Assembly (NCBI GenBank): GCA_021399445.1
Contig: JAJTUQ010000003.1
Span: 4,712,001 to 4,776,000, forward strand
Length of the DNA: 64,000 nucleotides
Reading direction: 5' to 3'
DNA from: Xylogone sp. PMI_703
Taxonomy: Eukaryota > Ascomycota > Leotiomycetes
Positions 34,713-46,384 of the stretch are shown piece by piece; within the stretch, counting starts at the first letter, position 1; each line of letters starts with the position of its first letter. The translations under genes were made by a program, and so were the position numbers. A model generated the notes under the pieces. The model was not told the origin of the DNA and made no database searches. It worked only from the letters and a program-made list of their open reading frames with translations.

Positions 34713-36521
34713 ATGTATTCCGGAAGCAATCTGCTCCTCTGGACTGCCGTGTGCTCAATTGCAGCTATAATCTCCTGGGAATTACTTTTCTCTCCGCTAC
34801 GACGTTTCCCAGGACCACTTGCAGCCAGATTTACCAACCTCTGGCGTGCCCTCGCGACGTTATCTGGGCGTATTGATCACGCCAATGTCAAATGGCACCA
34901 CAGATATGGCTCGGTCGTGCGAGTTGGACCAAATACCATCAGCGTCAGCGACCCAAGTCTTATCAGAGTCATCTACGCCACAAAGACGGCTTGGAAAAAG
35001 GTTATGGCATAGCTCTGTCTATCAATTAGTATTCTTTCTAACAGGACACGATCAGAGTGGGATGTACAAACCAAATGACGTCCTCATTAACGATATGCGG
35101 ATATCCAATTTATTCAGCGCGCGGGACAATGAGTGGCATGACAAATATATCAAGCCCATTCGGGGTCTGTGGACGATGTCGAAGGTTTTGGAGATGGAGC
35201 CATTAATTGACGAAACTCTCAACAAGTTTACTTCCAAGCTAGGTGCGAAGTTCGCGGATGGATTAAACATTGGAAAGACATGCATGATGGATGACTGGCT
35301 AGCGTTCTGTAAGCATCGATCTGACTTATCTCACCTCAGCCACCGGAAAGACGCAATGTGGCTGACAGTCAATCACAGTCGCCTGGGATGTGGCAGCTAA
35401 CATTAGTTTCGGAAGGCATTATGGCTTCATCGACCAGGAGAAAGATGTGGACAATCTAATTGTTGATTCTACGAAAGGCCTTTACTACTTTGCAACAGTA
35501 ACCACCTTCCTCCCCCAGACTTACGTAGGCACACTGCTCATTACCGATCTTAGATCTCCCAAATCCCATGGCTGGACTATTTTCTCGACAAGAACCCCGT
35601 CGTTCGAATTGGGCCCAAGCCGACACTCACCGGTGTCCTATATACATTCAAGGTCGTGATGGAATACCAGCAGGCACTTACTGCTAAGGGCCCAAAACCT
35701 CACGACAGTGTCGAACATTCTCTAGACCAGTACCTTAAACTCAAAGAGACATACCCCGACATGGTCGACGATAACCAAATTGTCAACTACCTCATGCTAA
35801 CCATCCTCGCTGGTGGAGACACCACCTCAGCTACGATGCGAGCTTTGGTTTACTACCTGTCCAAGAATGCTCATGCATATGAAAGCCTTACTTCTGAGCT
35901 TGACGCCGCAAATCTTTCTTTACCCGCACAATGGAAAGATATTCAAAACCTCCCTTACCTTGATGCTGTTATTAGAGAAGCTTTGCGCATTAATCCGGGT
36001 ATTGCGATGATCTTCGAACGCACTATTCCCGAATCCGGCTTCACCCTCCCAGATGGACGTTTCATCCCCGGTGGAACAGATATAGGTATCAATCCTGCTG
36101 TTACAAATCGAAATGAGAAAATATTTGGGGAGAATACCGATAGTTTTGATCCTGACCGATGGCTTAAGAAGGAGGGAGAGACTAGAGAAGAAGTTAAGGA
36201 TAGGCTTAGGAAGATGAAAGATGTGGCGGACTTTACCTTTGGAGGGGGGAATAGGGTATGCATGGGAAGATATCTAGCGACACTGGAGATGTATAAGCTG
36301 TTTGCCACTTTGTATAGTTTGTTTGATGTGAGTTTTTTCGTTTCTTTGGAATATTCTTTCCGGCCTTTAGCTCAAGAGCAACCGCGCAATAAAGAACTAA
36401 GAGCTAACTAAAGGTATAGATCAAACTTGTAGACAATAACCATGAGTGGAAGTATTATGACGCCTGGTTTGTATATCAGTGGGATATACCAATGACGGTT
36501 TCACGACGATTTAAGAGCTAG
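34713..36521 (+). CDS. Cytochrome P450, pisatin demethylase-like
   Basis: Membrane-anchored heme monooxygenase of 511 residues from five exons: 34713-35000, 35056-35308, 35379-35497, 35554-36327 and 36420-36521. The N-terminus is a hydrophobic anchor (LLLWTAVCSIAAIISW) followed by the Pro-rich hinge RRFPGP. Signature elements: I-helix AGGDTT (306-311), ExxR as EALR (362-365), FDPDRW, and the heme loop FGGGNRVCMG with Cys456. The segment ISQIPWLDYFLDKNP, created exactly by the third splice (FAT|ISQ), is characteristic of the pisatin-demethylase-like group. All junctions keep the frame, so the gene looks functional. No redox partner or obvious pathway gene is adjacent; detoxification of a plant phenolic or metabolite tailoring are both possible. 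Confidence 0.92.
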
Positions 36522-37301
36522 AATTTGTTGATTCCACCAATAGTTTCTTTAGCTATTCATGATCCTTTCTATAAGCCGAGAATACGTTAGCCTTAAGTCT
36601 AAATACTCTCTTGCCCATTTGTCAAAAATATATCGATGATTCATGTTTTGATTCAGTGGCAGCTCTGCATCACCCCACGGTTGAAAACCGTCTCTTTTAA
36701 TCAACCAGCGGGAGACACCAGTTTAACACTTCGACTACTCCAAAAGCATGCCAGCCTCTACGAACTTATCCCGCCAATCCTAAATCACGATGACAATATT
36801 TATACCTGTGTTTCGTACTATACGCAGCTATATTGAGAGGTCTTGATCCCAATTTGGATTACGACTATGGCTGTCATAAAACTCTTACTATAAACAGTTA
36901 TTGAAAATATAGTATACTTACGAGACCTCTGAGATATTGTTCAGGAAATAGAGCGTGAATATCATTAGCCGTAGCCCATGCTCATAGGCGTTATGACCTA
37001 TTGACCTATCATAAGGTTATTGTGGAGATCAATAGTGCCCAGCGTACGTGAACTTTCAAAAATATTGAATGCCGACTTGTTCTCTTCTATATATTTTAGG
37101 ACCCCATTGAGGGAACACTTATAAATATTAGTTAGTGGATATCCTATGCAACTTCGAGGTTGGTGTGTAGCAGTCCTAGCGTCAGCTACCGAGACCACAG
37201 TAGTTTGGTACAACACGTCACTTCTCACTAGTGGCAAGCCGCGTCTAGGCTATAACATCTTCACTCTCCTCTCACCCCAAAACGCCCTGTATCTTTTCCA
37301 T
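36522..37301. other. Intergenic region
   Basis: AT-rich sequence between the P450 and the AIG2-like gene; no feature recognised. Confidence 0.5.
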
Positions 37302-37817
37302 ATGCACTTTATGGCTAGCCAAAGGACCGAAAAGGTCACCCTAGAGCCATTAGTACAGTATAAATCTCCCAAATTGGCTGATAGGACAGTATGCCACGGA
37401 TCAGAGTATCCTCTCTCCTTTCATAAAAGATTCTATTTCTTCTACGGTAGCTTGATAGATCCAGGAACGCTTAAAAAAGTACTTGGACTTCACGAATGGC
37501 CGCGATTATTTCCTGGTAAAATCACAGGTTATCATTGCATGATATGGGGAGAATATCCAGTCCTGTTAGATGGCGAGCCTCATGAAGTGGTTTATGGTAT
37601 GGCGTACGAGGTCACATCTTTAGAGGCTGCCGAACGGCTGGAACACTACGAAACTACGAGGTATGAAGTTGTCTGGTGTGACATCGAATTTGAAGATGGG
37701 ACTCAGGTGGCTGGAAAAACTTTCAAGTGGGCAGACGATCTAGCGGAGCTCAAAGTAGGGACATTTGACTTAAGGGACTGGAAACTGGATCGCCTAGATC
37801 GGGATGCATTACAATAA
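37302..37817 (+). CDS. AIG2-like / gamma-glutamylcyclotransferase-fold protein
   Basis: A 171-residue protein with the AIG2/GGCT fold, a family including enzymes that cleave gamma-glutamyl compounds to 5-oxoproline. The glycine-rich signature YFFYGSLIDPGTL (residues 45-57) opens the domain; LFPGKITGYHCMIWG and YPVLLD follow, then VYGMAYEV with the Glu normally in the active cavity and RLEHYETTRYE. I chose ATG 37302; the next in-frame ATG (37311) is equally possible, and frames further upstream look non-coding. Many fungal members have no known substrate. There is no intron and no clear partner gene. Confidence 0.85.
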   Translation: MHFMASQRTEKVTLEPLVQYKSPKLADRTVCHGSEYPLSFHKRFYFFYGSLIDPGTLKKVLGLHEWPRLFPGKITGYHCMIWGEYPVLLDGEPHEVVYGMAYEVTSLEAAERLEHYETTRYEVVWCDIEFEDGTQVAGKTFKWADDLAELKVGTFDLRDWKLDRLDRDALQ

Positions 37818-37993
37818 AATATGGCTATCAGGGTAATGGAATGGCGCCTCTGTTGAGCCTCATCTAATACTGGATATTCCTGTGCTCAATTACTGATTTC
37901 GACGAGTGCCGCTCCACGGAATAATATACGCACTCCATTAGGAGTGTGTCAAAACCCCTATTGTACATTAACAATCTTAAGAAATTAGTTCAA

Positions 37994-38233
37994 TTAATAG
38001 ATATATACAGTTTTGTCTGGTACACCTAGAACAGTCTCGACTATTGCTCCAGGGGTTAAACTCTTAGTGAATCTTATCACTTGGTTTTCATCCCTGCCCC
38101 AAGTATCCATTCCTCCGTTGGCTTTGAGAGTAAACCAATTCTCGAGTCCTCCTTTACCGAAGTCACCACCAGTTGCAGTGACACTGACATAAATATCCAC
38201 TGAGGTATTATTAATTACTGTGATGTTTCCCAT
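37994..38233 (-). CDS. Small unknown protein (79 aa or terminal exon)
   Basis: The frame begins MGNITVINNTSVDIYVSVTA and ends VPDKTVYIY with a stop at 37994. Its composition (GDFGKGGLENWFTLKANGGMDTWG) is compact and protein-like, recalling small secreted or cytosolic beta-proteins in fungi, but I cannot name a family. Upstream (38420-38286) another frame reads MKLLPLGKVIHLLADIVTS...; a good intron with a TACTAAT branch site lies between (38285-38240), yet the phases do not join. So either the short start is right, a different exon is used, or the gene is broken. Confidence 0.5.
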   Translation of the reverse strand: MGNITVINNTSVDIYVSVTATGGDFGKGGLENWFTLKANGGMDTWGRDENQVIRFTKSLTPGAIVETVLGVPDKTVYIY

Positions 38234-38916
38234 CCTATCTATTTGAAATATTAGTACGTTCATCAGTTGATATATTATAGCGTACTTGTAAGTAGTTGAC
38301 AACGACCGATTTCAGCTTTGAAGGGACGATAACACCCGGGATTTGATAAACCGGATCTTGGGTAGAAGTCACAATGTCAGCCAAAAGATGAATGACCTTG
38401 CCTAGTGGTAAGAGTTTCATAAAATTTGATGGTAAAGTTGTGTCAGAGAGGGAGTCATCTGTGAGCTTAAATAGTTACTGTAACTTGAGATAAGTCGGAC
38501 ACCATCCTAGAGATCGTCAAATCGAGCCGCGATATTAACCACACGGTTGATTCGCCGGCACGCTGCCACGTTAATGTTATACTTCTACCCTTAGCTTCGC
38601 TACCCTTTCCTACATATCACTCAGCGATAGATCAACCCAAGCCTTGGCAGAAGATGAAAGTGAGAGAACCAGCTGTTCCGATTATATGGTTAGGATTTTG
38701 AATGTCAGATTATACGCCCCATATTGTGCCTAGATTCGAGAAGCTTGGGGTTCACATAATTTGCCCATTTGAATTTTGCGTCATCAAGCTAGCACTAACT
38801 TATTTCCGCCTCCATATATATTACGTCAGAATTGGTAGAGGATGTAATCTCAACAATCCAACGTTGGCTATCCCAAGTGTTCGAGCCACCTCGAACCTGT
38901 CAGGGCCGGGCCATGG
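38234..38916. other. Intergenic, possible upstream exon of small gene
   Basis: Contains the unjoined minus-strand frame 38420-38286 described for the small gene. Otherwise nothing recognised. Confidence 0.4.
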
Positions 38917-39327
38917 TTACGGAAGAAGGCAAAATTTCTCCAACTGATGAATTATATCTCGACAAATTCTAGACGCATTATAAGCATAAGCGGTTGCGAG
39001 ACAATTCAAGCTTGCTTGGGCAAGTAATTTGGGGAAGTCTACCATGCAGTAGGTTGCTCCAATTGCACTACGAACCAAGCTCTTATCGCGAACAATTTTT
39101 AAGCTACAAAAGAATGTTAACGTTACCGCAACTAGAAGGTCACTTGGCAATAGCTTAATTTGTCTAGTTAGCGTCTTCTGCCTCGGCAGGTTCCGCCAAG
39201 GAAACGAGCTGTGGAGAAATCCATCTCCGCTATCCCACTTCTGAGAGGCGTTGGTTCCTACAGTTCGGACAATAATGTAATAGGAAGGTAAGGCATCTGG
39301 GGCCTGATATCTGCGAATCTCTTCCAT
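38917..39327 (-). CDS. Unrecognised ORF (136 codons)
   Basis: Starts MEEIRRYQAPDALPSYY and stays open to 38917. The first 57 residues look protein-like (balanced composition, WDSGDGFLHSSFPWRN), while the second half is hydrophobic with many Ser/Cys and may be read-through of an intron. No domain recognised and no splice pair decided. Reported as a candidate only. Confidence 0.25.
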   Translation of the reverse strand: MEEIRRYQAPDALPSYYIIVRTVGTNASQKWDSGDGFLHSSFPWRNLPRQKTLTRQIKLLPSDLLVAVTLTFFCSLKIVRDKSLVRSAIGATYCMVDFPKLLAQASLNCLATAYAYNASRICRDIIHQLEKFCLLP

Positions 39328-39902
39328 AGGAAAGAAACATCATGTATAGGTCTGGCAATTATCACTGATCTACCGGTATTGAATTTAATTGTAAATAGGC
39401 TGGTATCTGACAACGGGAGACATGGTGCTGGGGTTGGTCCAGCCAGCTATGTCTATTTCCTCCACCTTGCATCGGTTACCCAAGTTACAGGGTGGCAGGA
39501 TGCTAGCTAAATAAAATCTAGATGGTTTAGCTTGCACTGTCCAATTCGACTACCAGTAATCCGCGCCGTTGTTGCTGGTTATTAACCCCGTAGAGACGCA
39601 ATGTAACCATTCCTTCACCCACGTGGGGAGGGACCTCCCAGGCCTGTCAGGGCACGTTCTGCTTCCCCTGGCGGAAAATCTTACTGCGTCATTTAACTAT
39701 CGGTCATCGCCGCCGGGTGATTGATTGAGCTTCAGGAGCTTCCCAAGCTTTCTAGACTCCACCTACCCAGCCGTCGGTTTGCTTACTGCGAAGAGGCGCT
39801 GCGGTTTTGCGTCCATAAATACAAAGCGCACGACCCATTCTGAAGGCCAAGATTCAGGGCTTGCTCGAGGCTTCTTGGACGCAAGACAAATCGTTAGGGA
39901 AA
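39328..39902. other. Upstream region of GH89 gene
   Basis: No gene seen. The sequence gets GC-richer towards 39900 and should hold the promoter of the glycosidase. Confidence 0.45.
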
Positions 39903-42317
39903 ATGCGGTGGATCAAGGTGTTGTGCCTCGCCGTGCTGGCGGGCACTGGGCTCGCAGAGTCGACGAAGGGCATTTACGACCTCCTCAAGCGCCAGATGCC
40001 ACGCCACGCTGATAGCTTTGAGCTTTCTCTTGTTGACTCAATCCCCCATACTTCTGGACACGATCAATACGTGATCTCGTCTACATCGCGTGGCAAGATC
40101 TTGGTTGAGGGAACGACTCTTAGTGCTCTTTCTTCCGGGTATGTCAGTCTCTGTACCTTTTCGCAATGGGTTCAATTGACTGCCATATCGAAGGCACAAT
40201 TTCAGTAGCCGATTTAACTGATTTATTTGTATAGTATTCGTCGCTATCTGACTGATGTCGCCCATGTGGACATTTACTGGTATGTTGGCAGTCGGCTTGA
40301 CGCGGCGCCGTTTCCCCTTCCACATCTGAAGCAGCCGATTCGCGGAGCAAGCATCGTGCCATGGAGGTACCACTTCAATACCGGTAAGAGCTCTATGAAT
40401 TGAAAGTTACTTTTTACTTCCGAATTTTTTTCCTAACTTAAAACTGCAGTTACATTTTCATACACTAGTGCATACTGGTCATGGGAGGATTGGGAGCTCC
40501 AGCTTGATTGGATGGCCTTGCACGGAATCAATCTACCTCTGGCCTGGGTTGGCGTGGAGAAAATCCTCCTCGAGGTTTTCCAAGAAATTGGTATGACCAC
40601 TACCGAAGTCTCATCATTTTTGAGTGGCCCCTCCTTCCAGGCATGGAATCGATTTGGAAACATCCAAGGATCGTGGAATGGCGACCTTCCCCAGTCATGG
40701 ATTGACTCCCAATTTGCGCTAAACAAGCAGATTGTAGCTCGTATGGTGGAGCTTGGAATGACTCCCGTACTACCATCATTCACAGGTTTCGTCCCAAGGG
40801 CAATCACACGTGTCCTGCCGAATGCCAGCGTAGTGACAGGATCGCAATGGTCTGGGTTCCCGGCTAATTACACCGATGATACTTTCTTAGAGCCAAATGA
40901 CCCGAATTTCACGCTCCTACAGAAGAGCTTCGTAGCTAAACAACAGGCGGCATACGGCAACGTTAGCCACATCTACACTCTCGACCAGTACAACGAAAAC
41001 AACCCATTCTCGGGAGATACTGACTATTTGCGAAATGTCTCTCATAACACCTGGCAGAGTCTCAAGGCGGCTGACCCTGAGGCTATCTGGTTGATGCAGG
41101 GCTGGCTCTTTTTCTCCAACTCTGCATTCTGGACTCAAGCCCGTATCGAAGCGTGGTTTTCCGGCATCGAAGTGAACTCCGATATGATTGTCTTGGATCT
41201 GTTTTCCGAGTCACAGCCTCAGTGGCAAGCTACCAACTCATACTACGGCAAGCCATGGATTTGGTGCCAACTTCACGATTATGGAGGAAACATGGGCTTG
41301 TATGGCCAGATTATGAACGTCACAGTTAATCCGATTGAGGCTGTCGCTAGCTCCGACTCTCTAGTGGGTTTCGGCTTGACTATGGAAGGCCAAGAACAGG
41401 AAAATCAAATTATGTATGATCTGCTCCTCGATCAGGCGTGGTCATCCACCGCTATTGATACCAAGCAATATTTTGAGGATTGGGTCACAAGCAGGTATTC
41501 TGGAAGCTTGACTATCCCAAAGGGAATCTACAGCGCGTGGGAGGCAATGCGTACCACCGTCTATAATAATGCCAATCTTACCGTGTCGGCAGTGCCAAAA
41601 TCTATCTTCGGTCTGGAGCCCAGCATCTCAGGTATGACGGGCCGCACCGGTCATCACCCAACGACTCTCAACTATGATCCAGCCGTTCTTGTCAAGGCAT
41701 GGAAATCATTCTACGGGGCTGCCGCTCAGAATATTCTTCTGTGGGCCAACCCAGCATATGAGTATGACCTAGTTGATATCACCCGTCAAGTTCTTGCAAA
41801 CGAGTTTATCACATTGTATGAAGATCTAGTGAAGGCCTACACTAGCTCATCATCTAAGACTAAGCTCGCTTCCGCGGGCAGTAAGCTGATTTCGCTATTG
41901 AACACAGTCAATCTCGTCCTCAGTACAAATAAGAATTTCCAGCTCGCCACATGGATGGGCAGTGCTGAATCCTGGGCCAAGAAAAGCCGCAGCACTACTG
42001 CATTTTATGAGTATGATGCACGAAACCAGGTCACGCTCTGGGGCCCCAGTGGCCAGATCAGCGATTATGCATCCAAAGACTGGAGCGGTCTCGTCTCTAG
42101 TTACTACGTTCCGCGATGGCACATCTTTGTGGACTACTTAGAGGCCACGCCTCATGCAGCGTATAATGCAACGACCTTGCATAGTAAGTTGCTCGAATTT
42201 GAAGTCAAGTGGCAGGATGAGGGTGCCTATTCGAAGGCCACAAGAGATGTTACTCCTGCGCTGAAGACTGTTCTTGCACAGGTTGAGAAGGAATGGGCAT
42301 CGGTGTTTGCTAATTAG
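39903..42317 (+). CDS. Secreted alpha-N-acetylglucosaminidase, GH89 (NAGLU-like)
   Basis: Hydrolase removing terminal alpha-linked N-acetylglucosamine. Exons 39903-40138, 40235-40383 and 40450-42317 give 750 residues. A signal peptide is clear (MRWIKVLCLAVLAGTGLAES). A small N-terminal domain ends about residue 80 (EGTTLSALSSG|IRRYL, joined across the first intron), followed by the barrel with SYTSAYWSWEDWELQLDWMA and HGINLPLAWVGVEKIL. Catalytic glutamates are recognisable: Glu311 in DQYNENNPF and Glu441 in GFGLTMEGQEQEN, close to the numbering in human NAGLU (Glu316, Glu446). IWCQLHDYGGN matches the conserved active-site strand. The C-terminal helical domain runs to the end, and many N-glycosylation sequons fit secretion. 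GH89 is uncommon in fungi; the substrate may be bacterial or host glycans. Confidence 0.95.
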
Positions 42318-43057
42318 TTATGATGTAATGTATATAACTGTAGATATTACGACATAGATAAACTTATGAAATTTTATAAGTATCAAGTTACTATTCCGAT
42401 CCATTGACTTAACCCAAATAATTGAAACCAGACGTGTCCAAAACCTAGTAACATTGAAATTTCTGTGTTTCTAAAAGACTTAATTTTAACAGGTTATCTC
42501 AAGGAGAATCGTTTCTCAAGGCTTATCATTCGACGCTGTCATCTGTCTTAGTACTAGTCCGCTTGTTAAGCCATCTCTACTCCAGCGTCAGTCTTAATTA
42601 TGAGCGCTATTACAGTATACTGGCTCGGAACATGCAATCTAGAAGTAGTAGGAAAGATAAAAGTAGTAATGCCAAAACCACGGAGATAGCGCAACTTAGC
42701 CCTTTGGAAATCTAGCCACAAGGCTTACATATAAATCCAATCACGAGCAAGTCTAAGTGATCGAAGCACACATCTTTATATTATTATGGTCAGTTCTATC
42801 TAATGATTATATAATTTCCTGTTTGTCGATGATAGCTTGAGGTAGAAAGTCTGGTATAACTTCAACTGTCAAAGAGTAAAATTTTGATAATATAATCAGA
42901 GATCAAGTGTCACAAAAGGGTGCTGGAGGCTATACAAAGCTATCTAATTACTCTACAGGACGAAAACTTTCGAATAGTGCTTAAGCGTAGGGGAAGTGGA
43001 TCAGCACACAATGTGCAAGTGAGCCCCTATGCAGCAGAGAGCTATCTGCTCATCAAT
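42318..43057. other. Gene-free AT-rich region
   Basis: 3' flank of the glycosidase, then AT-rich sequence up to the TA dinucleotide that flanks the MITE. No gene recognised. Confidence 0.5.
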
Positions 43058-43059
43058 TA

Positions 43060-43198
43060 CGGTAGGATGCAAAAAGTCCGAATACTGTCCGTGCCCCAAA
43101 GCTCTTATGATTGGTTATAATACTGCTTATATGAATCTAATTGGATTGGGGATCAGATAAAAGTGGATAGGAGTATTCAGACTTTTTGCATCCTACTG
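43060..43198. mobile_element. 139-bp MITE, Tc1/mariner-pogo type
   Basis: A short element with terminal inverted repeats of about 27 bases: left CGGTAGGATGCAAAAAGTCC (43060 onward), right end reading inward CAGTAGGATGCAAAAAGTCT, with two mismatches in the first 20. It is flanked on both sides by TA (43058-43059 and 43199-43200), the target duplication of Tc1/mariner transposases. The interior has no coding capacity, so it depends on a transposase elsewhere in the genome. Confidence 0.8.
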
Positions 43199-43200
43199 TA

Positions 43201-45297
43201 AATTCGACCATCAGTAAGCCAAATAAGCTTAGTTATAGATCTAGGTCGGAAGTATAAGAATTTGTCATCCTCTGCATACTGTATACTCGTGTCATCCAGA
43301 TAGAAGGTAGCTGGGTGTCAGGACACATAATTATTACTAAGCAGAAAAGCAACTAGAGTTCCACTTTTGTTCTTAAAAGGGGATACGCAATATGGAGTAA
43401 TATAGCGATCACCGTCATAATCTCCGCCTCTTCAATGTGGGACGCATACCATTGTTACTCAGTATATTAGAGTTGAGTAGTACTGTATGTGGTGATTGCA
43501 ATACACCGCATATATGTAGCATATTATTTGGCTGAAGTTGTACCCAATACATGCGCAATGGACGAAATGCGGCATCAACCATGTATTAGCTCAATTCCGA
43601 TATTTGGGTCACAGCGGTCATCTCCCATCGCTGGGCAAATGTCACAGTGCCGAAGGCCGATATGGTAGGGGAAGATCCAGTCAACGTACAGCTAACTACA
43701 AGGGGTATTATGGCTATGAAAAGCCTGACTTTGGCTTGCGAAGCGGGAGAGTCAAGATCAAAATGTATTATATCTTGTGGATTTCTAGCTATGAATACTG
43801 CCTTGACTTCTGTATCGACACAAGCTCGATTTATATCATAGTTTGCACATTCTAGCCATATCTTGGCCTTCCTTCACCCCACACAACCTATCTTTCTGGT
43901 AATAAAATTGCTGTCGATCCGTTTCTACCCAATTTGTTTTATACTCGGTCCGATCGCCCGGACCGAGTGCGAGATACTTATGGCGAGTAGGTTACATTGT
44001 TCATTCTCCTTCCACTCATGAAGGGTTTGGACAATCACATAGACACAGCTTGACTCACCACTGACTTTATTGCGCCACTAGTTCCCTTACCTGGTATAGA
44101 TATCCATAGAGCAGGAAACTTGAGGCCCCCGAAGACTGGCGCTGTTTCTTGCTTCCATACACTCCGGACACCGCAAGAACCACCGATTAACCAAAGAACT
44201 AAGAAACTCCCGAGCACGGTAGGCATAGACTACCGAACCCAGGTCGTGGATCCAATTAAACCCCTGAATCTACGTATAAAATGCTTAGTTGCGCCTCCCG
44301 CATGACAAGCATTCGCATTTAAGGTTCTCGTACGGAGTATGGCGTGCACTAAAGGTGTACTATACGAGTGATGACCTCCCATATAAGGTCACCACGGCGG
44401 AGAAGCAGTAACGGTTGTTGTCTGTACTGTGAAGATGGGTCTCTCTTCTCGCTGTCTAGACCACCCTACATTCGTGCGCTTAAGCTCCACGATATCACAC
44501 TGATAATTGTATGGTTATCACTAGGCCTGGGCCTGAGGTTGAGTCAGAGCCATGGGGAAGTTCAGTTGGCATGGTCCATACATTCCCGCTATTTTATTAT
44601 TCTCATCAATAGATACTGTACTGTGTTTGCCACCCTCTTAACTCTATATCTCCGCTACTTCAATCACTTAACACTTTAGAGCTGCGGTTTTCAGGACCCC
44701 CCCGATCCAGCCAGTGGTTATATTATCCCTGCTGGTTAATGTTACGGTAGGACGGATCTTGTCCAGAGCTCTGCCGAATCTTAGCTATGATCTGGGAGAC
44801 AACAGATAGCTCAAGGGGATAGGCTCCCAGCGGTTCGACAGTGTCAACATATACGTTACATTGAAGTTCTTATTAACTTCAATAGATCTTCACACACCTT
44901 CCCAATTGACCTTGGCATCTAATTACCCCATGTAATCTCCGGCAGCGAATAGGCTCTCAAGGCCCGTATTTGACCCTTCAGCAGCGGCTAAGTCGGCCTA
45001 ATGCTAGCTTATCCACCACATCGGACTGGTTGAAATGAGGGTTCCCACTATGCTTCGTATTGTTTATTAGGAAGGTAATTTGAGCTTCCGGGGTGCCTAC
45101 GAAGTATCAGCAGGCCTAAAAGTCTCTTTAAGCTGAACGAGGATGGGCTAACTATCATGGAGCGTAGCTACGATAAACTCAGGCCAAGCTGGCTATAAAG
45201 TAGGCTGAATCCTACTGCTTTCACCACCTACCAGAAGAAAATCGGCAATCACTTCTCTAGCCCACCGTACTCCTTGCTCGTACCTCTATCGGTCAAC
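43201..45297. other. Gene-poor region between MITE and peptidase
   Basis: No gene I can name. A minus-strand frame open from about 43890 to 43584 looks protein-like (see findings). A perfect 9-base inverted repeat lies at 43943-43968. From 44700 to 45200 the sequence is of mixed composition without frames. The last 100 bases are the promoter of the peptidase. Confidence 0.45.
43943..43968. repeat. Perfect 9-bp inverted repeat with 8-bp loop
   Basis: ACTCGGTCC (43943-43951) and GGACCGAGT (43960-43968) around GATCGCCC. The arms hold CGG and CCG, so it could be a hairpin or an inverted CGG site for a Zn2Cys6 protein; nothing adjacent decides. Confidence 0.5.
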
Positions 45298-46121
45298 ATG
45301 AAGTTCACAGCTGCCGTCCTTGCTGGACTCTTCTGTGCTGAGGCTGTCCTGGCTGCCGTTCCCGCTGAGCGCAGCCACGGCCGGGCCCTCAGCCGCCACA
45401 AGGGAGGTCCCAGGCGCATGGGAGGTAATAAGACAATCAAACACGCTACGGTCCAATCCAACTGGGGCGGCGCCATTCTCGAGGCTTCGGGATTCAGTGC
45501 CGTTTCCGCTGTTGCAAATGTCCCCAGGGGTGGCGGCGGCTCTAACGCCGCTGGTACAGCCTGGGTAGGTATTGATGGCAACGATTGTGAGACAGCTATC
45601 CTGCAAACTGGCTTTGACTGGTACGGCGATGGAACTTATGATGCTTGGTACGAGTGGTGGCCTGAAGACTCTTGTAAGAGCTCTCTTGGTTTTAAATATG
45701 ACTTGAAAGAATACCGACTAACTTTCACACAGCTAGCTTCTCGGGCATCACAATTGCAGAAGGTGATGACATCCAGATGTCAGTTGTTGCTACCTCCAAG
45801 ACCAGTGGCATAGCATCATTGGAGAATTTGACGACTGGTCAGAAAGTGAGCAAGACTTTCTCCAACGTTAGATCTGGCTCTCTCTGCTTGACCGATGCCG
45901 AGTTTATCATTGAAGATTTTGAGGAGTGCCAAGGCAACAACTGCCAATTTGTGCCGTTCGCCTCCTTCTCCCCCGCTGTCGAGTTTAGCCAGTGCTCTGT
46001 TACTGCAAACGGCCGGAGTGTGTCACTCAACTCAGCTACAATCTCCGAAGTCGTGATAAACAACAGAGCCATTACCAGCTGCTCTGTCTCTGGCAGTACT
46101 GTTACGTGTTCCTATATGTAA
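45298..46121 (+). CDS. Secreted glutamic peptidase, G1/eqolisin family
   Basis: Acid peptidase of the aspergillopepsin II/scytalidoglutamic type. Exons 45298-45673 and 45733-46121 give 254 residues, the usual length. The signal peptide MKFTAAVLAGLFCAEAVLAA is followed by a basic propeptide (HGRALSRHKGGPRRM) removed on maturation. The mature domain begins near SNWGGAILEASGFSAV. The catalytic Gln lies in AILQTGFDWYGDGTYDAWYE and the Glu in CLTDAEFIIEDFEECQG (usual form AEWIVEDF). The splice joins EDSS to FSGITIAEGDDI, matching the family. It should cleave proteins at strongly acid pH outside the cell. Confidence 0.94.
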
Positions 46122-46384
46122 GGGACACCGTGGTAGGCAGGCGATTAAACATATATGTTCTCATGAGAAGGCTAAAACGTGTTCACTGTGAGCCTTTGTC
46201 ATTACAATGAATCTGATAAAATAGAAAATCATTGAATGATTAATTATTCAGTGTATTTGTGAATATTGCTCAGAATCAGCTATACTGGCATATGTCAATA
46301 AGTCTTCTGTGCTGCAATCTTACTTTGAGCCCGGATTTATATAATTTGATCAAATTGTCTTCTGGACACTCTATGTAATAGACC
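46122..46384. other. Convergent 3' region
   Basis: Short AT-rich space between the peptidase (+) and the dehydrogenase (-); nothing recognised. Confidence 0.5.
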
